Assembly: GCA_002314775.1 (NCBI GenBank)
Contig: DCHE01000024.1
Span: 1 to 16,175, forward strand
Source of the DNA: Lachnospiraceae bacterium UBA1760
GTDB lineage: Bacteria; Bacillota; Clostridia; Lachnospirales; Lachnospiraceae
Direction: 5' to 3'
DNA: 16,175 bases
The notes under the pieces are model-generated. The model ran no database searches. It saw only the letters and a list, made by a program, of their open reading frames with translations, and was not told where the DNA came from. Shown here one piece after another: positions 6,626 to 13,896 of the stretch. The position numbers were made by a program, and so were the translations under genes. Every line of letters starts with the position of its first letter. The stretch's first letter is position 1.

Positions 6626-6679
6626 TTCACATTATTTTCACATTTTGATGTAATAGTTTTCACATTTATTGTATATCAT
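6626..6679 (+). promoter_or_regulatory. Three TTCACATT boxes and a -10 before the exporter operon
   Basis: TTCACATT occurs at 6626-6633, 6637-6644 and 6659-6666, that is at steps of 11 and 22 nt, one and two helical turns on the same face. A possible -10, TATCAT (6674-6679), follows, with no good -35 at 17 bp (TAATAG). This is the layout expected of an activator of the OmpR/PhoB class bound over the -35; the core TTCACA fits the TT(A/T/C)ACA repeat of Bacillus PhoP boxes. The first box starts right after the SseB-like stop codon. Which regulator binds is unknown; none is encoded nearby. Confidence 0.5.
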
Positions 6680-6719
6680 AACCTCATCTTAGTTTTATCA
6701 TGAGAAAGGATGAAGGGTT

Positions 6720-8369
6720 ATGGCGAAAAAGAATAAGAAATCAAAAAAAATAAGGACAGTGATAATAGTTATTGCGATACTTGCAATTATTATCACTGTT
6801 CTTGTTGTTTTTTTAAGAAAGTATGTTGCCAAAAATGTTGCAACCTCGAATGTTGAAATACTAACGGGTACTGCAAGTAAGGGATCAATCAGCACGACCG
6901 TGTCAGGAACGGGTTCACTTAGCAACAAAACTGAGGAAGAGGTTTTAGTTCCGGAGGGAGTAACTCTTGAGACAGTTTACGTTAAGGTTGGCGACGAGGT
7001 TACTGAAGGACAGTTAATTGCAACAGTTGATTATGCAACTCTTCAGACAGAACTTGATACAATAAATGCTGCAATAGAAGATTTAGACGAAGAGATTGAG
7101 GATGCTAACAGTGAGTCAGAGAGCTCAACAATCACCTCAAAGGTTTCAGGAAGAGTAAAGAAAATCTACTGTGAAGAAGGTGACAGCGTATCAGATGTTA
7201 TGTATAAGAAGAGCGCCCTAATGCTTATCTCACTCGACGGCTATATGGCAGTTGATATTGAGGGCTCAAGCCTCGCGAGAGAGGATGAGGTTACAGTGAC
7301 TGCCTCAGACGGAAGTACATTTGATGGTACAGTTTATTATGTGAGTGATGGCGTTGCAACAATCGTTGTGACAGATGACGGAACAGTGTTTGATGATGAT
7401 GTAAAGGTATCAAAGGACGGATCAGAGGTTGGCTCTGGCAAGCTTTACATTCATAAGCAGATGAAGATTACAGGCTACACAGGAACAGTTTCAAAGGTAT
7501 CAGTATCAGAGAACAAGGAGATTAAAGCAGACACAAAGCTTATATCTCTTACAGATATGGAAAACAGAGGAAATGTTGCTCAGCTCATCAAGGAGAGAGA
7601 GACCTATGAGGAGAGACTCACAGAGCTTCTTTCAGTTTACCATGATGGTGGAATTAAGGCACCAATTAACGGTGTTGTTGAGTCTGTTACAGAGGATGCT
7701 GAGGCTGGTGCTTCATTTACAACAATTTCAGGAAATGATGTTATGAATGTAAGTGTATCTGTAGATGAGTCTGACATTTTATCAATCAGTGAAGGACAGG
7801 CAGCAAGCGTGACAGTAGGTTCTATGTCAAATGTAACCTTCTCTGGAACAGTTGCTTCAATTGATAAGAATGCAACAAGCTCAAGCGGAGTGACAACCTA
7901 CACAGCAACCATTGAGGTTGAAAAGACCGAGAGTATGCTCGCCGGTATGTCAGCCTCAGTAGTAATCACAATTGAGGGTGTTGAAGATGCGATACTTATC
8001 CCTGTAGATGCCCTTCAGAAGACAAGAAATTCATATTATGTATATACTGAATACAATGAAGAGACAAAAGAGCTTGGTGGAATGACTGAGGTTGAGGTTG
8101 GAATAACAAATGGTTCCTACGCAGAAATAAAGAGTGGAATTAGCGAAAACCAGACAGTATATTACGAGGATACAAGCAAGAACAGTTTTGGCGGATTCGG
8201 AAATGGCAGCTTCCCTGGCGGTAAGGGTGGCTCTGATGGTTCAAGCAGCTTCCCAGGTGGCTCAGGCAGCTTCCCAGGTGGCTCAGGCGGCTTCCCAGGT
8301 GGCTCAGGTGGCTCGGGCGGTTCAGGAAACAGACCAAGTGGAGGAAGTTTTCCGGGAGGAGGTAATTAA
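6720..8369 (+). CDS. Exporter adaptor (HlyD/MacA-type membrane fusion protein) with Gly-rich tail
   Basis: A 549-residue protein with a short Lys-rich cytoplasmic start, one membrane helix (about 12-31) and a long extracytoplasmic part. Lipoyl-like halves appear twice: 80-104 (VYVKVGDEVTEGQLIATVD) with 138-165 (SGRVKKIYCEEGDSV), then 248-280 (GYTGTVSKV) with 312-335 (IKAPINGVVESV). Each pair frames a short charged helical hairpin of only 25-35 residues. A beta-barrel region (about 340-420) and a membrane-proximal domain (IPVDALQ near 427) follow. Residues from about 490 are Gly/Ser/Pro/Phe-rich with three SFPGGSG-like repeats. It should connect the ABC permease to substrate, as MacA or YknX do. 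It begins the operon; the stop overlaps the ATPase start by one base (TAATG). Confidence 0.88.
   Translation: MAKKNKKSKKIRTVIIVIAILAIIITVLVVFLRKYVAKNVATSNVEILTGTASKGSISTTVSGTGSLSNKTEEEVLVPEGVTLETVYVKVGDEVTEGQLIATVDYATLQTELDTINAAIEDLDEEIEDANSESESSTITSKVSGRVKKIYCEEGDSVSDVMYKKSALMLISLDGYMAVDIEGSSLAREDEVTVTASDGSTFDGTVYYVSDGVATIVVTDDGTVFDDDVKVSKDGSEVGSGKLYIHKQMKITGYTGTVSKVSVSENKEIKADTKLISLTDMENRGNVAQLIKERETYEERLTELLSVYHDGGIKAPINGVVESVTEDAEAGASFTTISGNDVMNVSVSVDESDILSISEGQAASVTVGSMSNVTFSGTVASIDKNATSSSGVTTYTATIEVEKTESMLAGMSASVVITIEGVEDAILIPVDALQKTRNSYYVYTEYNEETKELGGMTEVEVGITNGSYAEIKSGISENQTVYYEDTSKNSFGGFGNGSFPGGKGGSDGSSSFPGGSGSFPGGSGGFPGGSGGSGGSGNRPSGGSFPGGGN
8247..8309 (+). repeat. Three 21-bp tandem repeats in the adaptor tail
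   Basis: Units at 8247-8267 and 8268-8288 are identical (AGCTTCCCAGGTGGCTCAGG plus C); the third, 8289-8309, differs at two bases. They encode SFPGGSG, SFPGGSG and GFPGGSG in frame. The near-identity at the DNA level suggests recent expansion by slippage; copy number may vary between strains. Confidence 0.9.
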
Positions 8370-9052
8370 TGATTGAACTAAATAATATATGTAGAAATTA
8401 TTATATAGGTGACAATGAAGTAGTTGCTCTCTCCAATGCCAGCATTACAATAAATGATGGTGAGTTTGTTAGTATTATTGGTCCTTCAGGAAGTGGAAAA
8501 TCCACACTTATGAATATAATGGGATGTCTTGATTCGGCAGATTCAGGCGAATATCTTCTTGACGGAATTCCTATTGAGGATTATTCGGAGAAGGAGCTAG
8601 GACGAGTACGAAATAAAAAGATAGGCTTTGTATTCCAAAGCTTCAATCTGATATCAAAGCTTACAGCAGAGGAGAATGTTGAACTCCCTCTTATTTACCA
8701 GGGAGTAAAAAAGGCTGAGAGAAAAAAGAGAGTGGAGGATGCACTTGAACTTGTGCACCTCACAAAAAGAGCAAAGCATTTACCAACTGAGCTTTCAGGT
8801 GGACAGCAGCAGAGAGTTGCAATAGCAAGAGCAATAGCAACTAATCCAACACTGATTCTTGCTGACGAGCCTACTGGAAACTTGGATTCAAAGACCAGCC
8901 ATGAGATTATGGAGATATTCCATATGCTGCATAAAAAGGGAAATACTATAGTGCTTATCACCCATGACAATAATGTGGCAAAGGAAGCAAGCAGAATTGT
9001 CCATATTCTAGATGGTCAGCTTTCGGAGGTGGCGTATGATTCAGTCCTTTAA
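8369..9052 (+). CDS. ABC transporter ATP-binding protein (MacB/LolD type)
   Basis: A 227-residue cytoplasmic ATPase that powers the exporter. All nucleotide-binding elements are intact: Walker A GPSGSGKST (38-46), Q-loop FVFQSFNL, signature LSGGQQQR (142-149), Walker B ILADEPTGNLD with Asp166/Glu167, and switch His199 (ITHD). Sequence and length fit the family that pairs with FtsX-like permeases (MacB, LolD, YknY). The start ATG overlaps the adaptor stop, with GGAGGAGGT (8355-8363) just upstream. The 3' end overlaps the permease gene by 17 nt, so translation of the three is tightly coupled. Confidence 0.96.
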   Translation: MIELNNICRNYYIGDNEVVALSNASITINDGEFVSIIGPSGSGKSTLMNIMGCLDSADSGEYLLDGIPIEDYSEKELGRVRNKKIGFVFQSFNLISKLTAEENVELPLIYQGVKKAERKKRVEDALELVHLTKRAKHLPTELSGGQQQRVAIARAIATNPTLILADEPTGNLDSKTSHEIMEIFHMLHKKGNTIVLITHDNNVAKEASRIVHILDGQLSEVAYDSVL

Positions 9053-10226
9053 AATGGCCCTAAAGTCAATTTCGGGCAATAAATTCCGTGCCTTCCTGAC
9101 AATGCTTGGTATTATCATCGGAGTTATGTCACTGGTAATACTTGTAAGTCTTGTAAATGGCGTAACAGGTGAGGTTACAAATACAATTTCAAACCTTGGT
9201 TCAAATGTCGTTTCGGTATCGGTTTCTGATAGCAAGGGAAAGCCAATAACTATAGATACTCTTAATGAGTGGTCGAAGGAAAAAGAGATAGGATATATGT
9301 CTCCAGCTGCAAGTGAGAGTATGACAGTAAAATACAGCTCAACAAGTACATCGGCAACTGTGTACGGTGCAGATGCATCCTACGATACAATTCAGAACAT
9401 TAAGATTATGCTTGGCAGATTCCTGAAAACTACTGATGTTGATAACTCAAGCTTTGTATGCGTTCTCAATTATTCTGCTGCAACAACCCTGTTTGGATAT
9501 GCAGACTGTATTGGTGAAGAGATATCTGTTGACGGATACAGATTCACAGTAGTGGGAGTACTTGAGGAGGAGGATTCCTCACTCACTAGAAGTATGAAGG
9601 GTGATTCTGTTGACATTTATATACCTTATTCAGTGCTTATAAGAGTAACTGATAGTGTATCATCAGAGATTTCATCATTTTATATAAGCAGCGCTGAAGG
9701 ATATACTATGGATCAGGCAGAAACAAAGATAGAGTCGTTACTAATGGAGAGATTCAACGAGGATGATGATGCATTTACAATCATTACATCAGATGCTCTA
9801 GAGAGTGCAATGAGTTCAATCACAAATGTACTAGCCGTGTTGCTTGGAAGTATCGCAGCAATTTCACTTATTGTTGGTGGAATTGGTATTATGAATATCA
9901 TGCTTGTAACAGTAACTGAGAGAACCAGAGAGATTGGTATCAGAAAGGCTATTGGAGCAGGAAGAGGTGCAATCCTTATGCAGTTTCTGGTTGAGTCAGT
10001 TGTAATCTGTATGCTTGGCTGTGCAATTGGAATCTTCTTCTCATGGGGTATTCTTCAGATTGCAACAGTAATCGTATCAAGTCTTGGATTGACGTTTAAG
10101 ATGAAGCTTAACGTTGTAATTATTGCAGTTGTATTCTGCTTCGCAATAGGAGTTGTATTCGGACTTTACCCTGCAAATAAGGCAGCTAAGCTTCCATGTA
10201 TAGAAGCACTTCACTACGGAGGTTGA
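9036..10226 (+). CDS. MacB-like ABC transporter permease (FtsX domain)
   Basis: A 396-residue membrane subunit. An N-terminal helix (about 16-40, FRAFLTMLGIIIGVMSLVIL) is followed by a large extracytoplasmic MacB periplasmic-core-like domain (about 45-255) and three C-terminal helices forming the FtsX domain, with the conserved TERTREIGIRKAIGAGRGAI stretch between helices 2 and 3. This four-helix mechanotransmission topology exports substrates from outside the membrane or its outer leaflet rather than through a central channel. I chose ATG 9036 because GGAGGT (9025-9030) is correctly placed; an in-frame ATG at 9012 has no such site. It ends 4 nt before the second adaptor. Confidence 0.94.
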   Translation: MIQSFKMALKSISGNKFRAFLTMLGIIIGVMSLVILVSLVNGVTGEVTNTISNLGSNVVSVSVSDSKGKPITIDTLNEWSKEKEIGYMSPAASESMTVKYSSTSTSATVYGADASYDTIQNIKIMLGRFLKTTDVDNSSFVCVLNYSAATTLFGYADCIGEEISVDGYRFTVVGVLEEEDSSLTRSMKGDSVDIYIPYSVLIRVTDSVSSEISSFYISSAEGYTMDQAETKIESLLMERFNEDDDAFTIITSDALESAMSSITNVLAVLLGSIAAISLIVGGIGIMNIMLVTVTERTREIGIRKAIGAGRGAILMQFLVESVVICMLGCAIGIFFSWGILQIATVIVSSLGLTFKMKLNVVIIAVVFCFAIGVVFGLYPANKAAKLPCIEALHYGG

Positions 10227-10230
10227 TATT

Positions 10231-12138
10231 ATGAAAGAGAAAAAAGAAAAAATAGAAGCCCCAAAGAGAAGGAAAGGGCATGGAATTATCTGGCTACTGC
10301 TAATACTGATTATTGGCGCAGTATTCTATATGTTTCCTAAGCTTGTTAAGGTTAAGGACAATACTGGAAGCTCAGTAGATAAAAAGCTTATCACAGAAAA
10401 TGTTGAAAAGAAGGATATATCAAGTGTAGTAAAGCTTTCTGGCTCACTTGTCAGTGAGGATACAAAGGAATTCGCACTCCCGGAAACAATAACAGTAACA
10501 GAATACTACGTTAAGAATGGAGAATCAGTAAGCGTAGGCGATAAGGTTGCCAAGGTTGACGTAGATTCTGTTTACTATACAGCAGGTCTTGTTCAGGCAA
10601 GACTCGACAAGATTGATGATGAGACCACAGAGAGAAAAGAGCTTGAAAAGCTCATGGTAACACTCAACTCAATGATAGTTGACAATCACATTTACGCTGA
10701 GGCTGACGGTGTGATTGATGGAGTTGATGAGGATTTATATGTTGAGGCAGAGAAGGAGACTGGTAACGATGTGGCCAGTATAATCGGTGGCAGCGGAATG
10801 GGTATGGCCCTGTATGTCTCAAGAAACATTTTATCAGGTAATATTATCAACTGTGATTTGGAGGGTGAGCCTTCAGGTAATCAGGAGAATGAATTAGCCA
10901 CAGAAAAAGGTTCCGAGAATGGCAGTGAGACTGAATCAGAAACAGGAGAAACTCCTGCTGAGCAGCCATCTACGGAGCAGCCATCAACCGAGCAGCCACC
11001 TGCAGAGAACCCTGATGTGCCAGCTGAGGAAGCATATGATGTCTATCCAGCAATTGTAACAGGAGTAACACTTAACAGTATTACAGTTGCTTATGCTAAG
11101 GATGCAAAGCAGGTTAAGGACTATAAGGAGCTTACCTCCTACGACTTTACAGTATTCACTGCAGAAGCTGAGGAGACAATAAAGGTATCTGGTGATTACA
11201 AGATTTACACATATTCAAATAATAAGTGGTCAGAGAAGAGCATTAAGGATATTTCATTAAATGACAATGTTATTGTTCTCTCAGTGAAGGATACTGGAAT
11301 CACAAACTCAAATATGCTTGTACTTTGCAAGAATGATCAAAGCACAAATGAGAATCCTGGAGGTACAACTCCTGGAGCAAATGAAAATCCTGGAGGAGCG
11401 AACTCTGGAAATGGAACAAATTCTGGAAATGGAACAAATTCTGGAAATGGAACATTTCCTGGTGGACAAGGTTTTCCAAGTGGCCAGAATAGTCAGAGTG
11501 GAAGCAAACCAAGCGGAGGTTCCTATAGCGGAATTGGTCAGGGAAGTGGCTACAGCAACAGTGGACTTAACATTTCGGGAATGAATATCCAGGGAATAAC
11601 TACTTCAGGCTCAGCAACAAGTGCAATTACTTATCTTGATGTTGAGGAGGTAAATGTTTACACTGTAACTCCAGCGGATTATATGACCTTTGAAATATCA
11701 ATCGATGAGCTTGACATTGGAAAGGTATCAGTTGGAGCAAACGCAAAGGTTTACATCAGTGCAATCTCAAAGGAGGTTGACGGAACAGTATATAGTCTTT
11801 CAAGAATTGGTGAGAACAGTGGTGGAAATACAAAGTATCAGGCTTACGTAAAGATTGAAAAGACAGAGGAGATGCTTTCCGGTATGAATGCCGCAGCAGA
11901 TGTAAATTACAATGATACAAAGGATGTATGTACAGTATCAATAAAGGCAATCTATGAGGATGAAGAAGGAAGCTTCGTTTACACTGGCTATGATGAGAAG
12001 GAGAAGGAGCTTAAGAATAAGGTCTATGTGGAGACAGGAGTTTCTGATGGAGAAACTGTAGAAATTACAAGTGGCCTCAGCGAGGGGCAGACAGTATATT
12101 ATGAGTATGCTGATGAGATAACTTATACTTTCAAATAA
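10231..12138 (+). CDS. Second exporter adaptor with a large inserted module
   Basis: A 635-residue protein with a basic start, one membrane helix (about 18-40) and a lipoyl-like pair (VTEYYVKNGESVSVGDKVAK near 90-108; IYAEADGVIDGVDE near 154-168) around a charged hairpin. A large insert follows (about 195-460): an acidic Glu/Thr/Pro linker with EQPST repeats, a roughly 100-residue beta-rich module (about 269-367), and an Asn/Gly/Ser-rich segment with NSGNGT repeats. The C-terminal beta barrel and membrane-proximal part (466-635) match the first adaptor in order and wording (MLSGMNAA versus MLAGMSAS; SEGQTVYYE versus SENQTVYYE), so the two are paralogues. GGAGGT (10218-10223) overlaps the permease stop and sets the start. 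The insert's function is unknown. Confidence 0.82.
   Translation: MKEKKEKIEAPKRRKGHGIIWLLLILIIGAVFYMFPKLVKVKDNTGSSVDKKLITENVEKKDISSVVKLSGSLVSEDTKEFALPETITVTEYYVKNGESVSVGDKVAKVDVDSVYYTAGLVQARLDKIDDETTERKELEKLMVTLNSMIVDNHIYAEADGVIDGVDEDLYVEAEKETGNDVASIIGGSGMGMALYVSRNILSGNIINCDLEGEPSGNQENELATEKGSENGSETESETGETPAEQPSTEQPSTEQPPAENPDVPAEEAYDVYPAIVTGVTLNSITVAYAKDAKQVKDYKELTSYDFTVFTAEAEETIKVSGDYKIYTYSNNKWSEKSIKDISLNDNVIVLSVKDTGITNSNMLVLCKNDQSTNENPGGTTPGANENPGGANSGNGTNSGNGTNSGNGTFPGGQGFPSGQNSQSGSKPSGGSYSGIGQGSGYSNSGLNISGMNIQGITTSGSATSAITYLDVEEVNVYTVTPADYMTFEISIDELDIGKVSVGANAKVYISAISKEVDGTVYSLSRIGENSGGNTKYQAYVKIEKTEEMLSGMNAAADVNYNDTKDVCTVSIKAIYEDEEGSFVYTGYDEKEKELKNKVYVETGVSDGETVEITSGLSEGQTVYYEYADEITYTFK
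10960..11004 (+). repeat. Three 15-bp repeats encoding EQPST in the second adaptor
   Basis: Units 10960-10974, 10975-10989 and 10990-11004 encode EQPST, EQPST and EQPPA in frame. They form the Pro-rich linker that leads from the acidic stretch into the inserted beta-rich module. Confidence 0.85.
11401..11454 (+). repeat. Three 18-bp repeats encoding NSGNGT in the second adaptor
   Basis: Units 11401-11418, 11419-11436 and 11437-11454 each encode NSGNGT; the second and third are identical and the first differs by one base. They lie in the Asn/Gly-rich linker after the inserted module, downstream of two related NENPGG motifs. Near-identity suggests recent slippage. Confidence 0.9.
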
Positions 12139-12158
12139 ATATCAGATAGCTAAAAAAA

Positions 12159-12201
12159 TGTAGCGTCAACCTATTATATTGGTTGACGCTACACTTTTTT
12201 T
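12159..12201. terminator. Bidirectional terminator between the exporter operon and trxA
   Basis: A perfect 13-bp stem (TGTAGCGTCAACC at 12159-12171 with its complement at 12181-12193) has a 9-nt loop. On the plus strand seven T follow (12195-12201); on the minus strand the A-run at 12152-12158 gives seven T. It therefore can stop both the exporter operon and the convergent thioredoxin gene. Confidence 0.92.
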
Positions 12202-12250
12202 GAGTAAAGGCTGACGCTACACTTTTTTGATTAAAGGTTGACGCCACCTG
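12181..12250. repeat. Triplicated terminator 3' arm
   Basis: The unit consisting of the terminator's right arm, its T-run and a short TAAA-ending tail occurs at 12181-12208, again at 12209-12235, and the arm alone at 12236-12247 (GGTTGACGCCAC). The period is 28 then 27 nt. Each copy could pair with the single left arm, and the first two are followed by T-runs of seven and six. Confidence 0.85.
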
Positions 12251-12264
12251 TTTGCAACTCGAAC

Positions 12265-12573
12265 TTACGCGTTGTTAATAAGGTCTAAAACTTGTGCCTT
12301 AGGGATAAAGCCTACAGAGCTTGCAACCGGCTTTCCGTCCTTGAAAACGAAAAGTGCTGGGATTGACATAACCTTTAAGCTGATTGCAACCTGAGAATTC
12401 TCGTCAACATTTACCTTACAAACCTTTATCTCAGGATGCTCATCAGCTATCTCAGCGATTACCGGGGAGAGCATCTTGCATGGTCCGCACCAGTCAGCGT
12501 AGAAATCGATAAGAACAGGCTTGTCTGACTTAAGAACCTCTTCCTCAAAGGTTTCATCTGTTACAATAGTCAT
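12265..12573 (-). CDS. trxA: Thioredoxin
   Basis: A 102-residue cytoplasmic disulfide reductant, reduced by thioredoxin reductase, that supplies electrons to target proteins. The active site WCGPCK is at 28-33, and the cis-proline is Pro72 in MSIPA. Asp23 before the active site matches the buried Asp of classic thioredoxins. The ATG at 12573 is chosen because GGAGGT (12586-12581 on this strand) lies 7 nt upstream; a longer TTG start at 12588 would place the site inside the gene. No reductase gene is adjacent. It converges on the exporter operon through the bidirectional terminator. Confidence 0.96.
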   Translation of the reverse strand: MTIVTDETFEEEVLKSDKPVLIDFYADWCGPCKMLSPVIAEIADEHPEIKVCKVNVDENSQVAISLKVMSIPALFVFKDGKPVASSVGFIPKAQVLDLINNA

Positions 12574-12654
12574 ATTTATTACCTCCAAAAAACTCTTTAT
12601 TAATTGACAGATTATGTTATAATGTTACTTAACTATGCCAAGCTAGTATTACAA

Positions 12655-12673
12655 TTACAAACAATTTTTGTAA
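12655..12673. promoter_or_regulatory. 7-5-7 inverted repeat in the trxA/G1P dehydrogenase divergent region
   Basis: TTACAAA (12655-12661), CAATT, TTTGTAA (12667-12673) is a perfect palindrome covering the predicted trxA start site. It lies between the divergent genes, so a bound repressor could control trxA and perhaps both. I cannot assign it to a known regulator. Confidence 0.4.
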
Positions 12674-12677
12674 GGTA

Positions 12678-12706
12678 ATTATAGTACAATTTCTGGCTTG
12701 TCGCAA
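12678..12706 (-). promoter_or_regulatory. Probable trxA promoter
   Basis: On the minus strand TTGCGA (12706-12701) and a perfect TATAAT (12683-12678) are 17 bp apart; transcription would start near 12671, giving a leader of about 98 nt. The -35 is also one arm of a TCGCAA (12701-12706) / TTGCGA (12723-12728) inverted repeat with a 16-nt gap. Confidence 0.5.
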
Positions 12707-12790
12707 TATAATGAGGAAAATGTTGCGAGAATAAGAAGTAGTTAAAGAAATACGAAAAATCAGTGCATAATTTATTTTGGGAGGAAGAAA

Positions 12791-13849
12791 ATGAACAGCT
12801 TTAAATTACCATATCACCTTATTGTTGAAGAGGGAATTTACGACAGAATCGATGAGGTTATGTCAGACTATATACCAAACATTGGACGTAAGAAGGCAAT
12901 AATTGTATCAGAGGATAACCTTGTTAACATCTTCAAGGATATTGTAGCAAAGCTTCAGACTGAGTTTGAGAACAGTGAGCTTTACATGGTTCAGGATGGT
13001 TATTTTGATGATGCAGTTAACCTCGCAAAATACATTGTTATGAATGATATCGAGGTAATAATCGGCTTCGGTGGAGGAAGAGTGCTTGATCTTGCTAAGT
13101 ATGCAGCATTTGTAAGTAAGAAGCTTTACTTATGCCTTCCAACAACACTTTCAAATGACTCTCTTGCATCACCTGTTGCAGTTCTTGGAACAGTAGGTAA
13201 GGCAAGAAAGACCTTCAGATGTACTATCCCTTCATCTATTATTGTTGATGTAAATGTTATTATGGGAGCTCCTGAGAAGCAGCTTCTCGCAGGAGTTGGT
13301 GATACAGTTAGTAAGTACACAGCTTTAAATGACTGGAAGATAGCAGCTGCAAAGAACGAGGCGAAGGTTGATGATTTCGCATACATGATAAGCAAGATGG
13401 CATTTAACTCAATCTGCTTTAATGAGGAGAAGAATATTAAGAGCAAGAGCTTTATCAAGATGCTTACCCAGGCACTTGTTATGGGTGGTCTTGCGATGGA
13501 GATTGCTCAGAACTCAAGACCATCAAGTGGAGCAGAGCATTTATTCTGCCACGCACTTGAGGAGAATTTTAGTGAGTATGTAAATGTTCCTCATGGTATT
13601 GCAGTGGCTATGGGTGCTTACGGCGCATGTATTTTCCAGAACAGAAATATCTGGAAGATAACAAAGATGATTAAGTCCTACAATATTCCTGTTAAGCCAT
13701 CAAACTGGAATATTACAGAGGAAATATTTGTAAAGGCTTGGCAGCAGGCAAGCGATACAAGAAAGGATAGATATACTATTCTTAACGAGACAGACCTCTC
13801 AGACGATAGATTAAAGGAAATCTATCAGAAGATGGAGAGTGAATTCTAA
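12791..13849 (+). CDS. sn-Glycerol-1-phosphate dehydrogenase family protein (AraM/EgsA-like)
   Basis: A 352-residue cytoplasmic enzyme of the iron-containing alcohol dehydrogenase superfamily, predicted to reduce dihydroxyacetone phosphate to sn-glycerol-1-phosphate with NAD(P)H. The nucleotide loop GFGGGRVLD is at 92-100; the LPTTLSNDSLASPVAVL stretch is typical of the G1P dehydrogenase branch. Metal ligands can be read as Asp171 (GVGDTVSKY), His250 (SSGAEH) and His268 (VPHG). Bacillus AraM of this family is Ni-dependent. Glycerol dehydrogenase is the main alternative. GGGAGG (12779-12784) precedes ATG. The promoter is uncertain: an extended -10 (TGTTATAAT, 12615-12623) and a TATAAT at 12707-12712 both lack a good -35. 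The metal exporter gene follows after 47 nt. Confidence 0.8.
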   Translation: MNSFKLPYHLIVEEGIYDRIDEVMSDYIPNIGRKKAIIVSEDNLVNIFKDIVAKLQTEFENSELYMVQDGYFDDAVNLAKYIVMNDIEVIIGFGGGRVLDLAKYAAFVSKKLYLCLPTTLSNDSLASPVAVLGTVGKARKTFRCTIPSSIIVDVNVIMGAPEKQLLAGVGDTVSKYTALNDWKIAAAKNEAKVDDFAYMISKMAFNSICFNEEKNIKSKSFIKMLTQALVMGGLAMEIAQNSRPSSGAEHLFCHALEENFSEYVNVPHGIAVAMGAYGACIFQNRNIWKITKMIKSYNIPVKPSNWNITEEIFVKAWQQASDTRKDRYTILNETDLSDDRLKEIYQKMESEF

Positions 13850-13896
13850 TTATTTTTTTAGTGACAGTATTCACTGATAAAAAGGAGATAATCATT

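Noticed and set aside
8134..8376. Open frames on both strands over the Gly-rich tail of the first adaptor
   Set aside because: They are low-complexity translations of the 21-bp repeats in other frames, with no start signals.
12181..12250. CRISPR-like direct repeats
   Set aside because: There are only two and a half units, without spacers; they are copies of a terminator arm with T-runs.
12604..12623. TTGACA followed by TATAAT on the plus strand
   Set aside because: The two perfect hexamers are only 8 bp apart, too close for one promoter; only the extended -10 part could matter.
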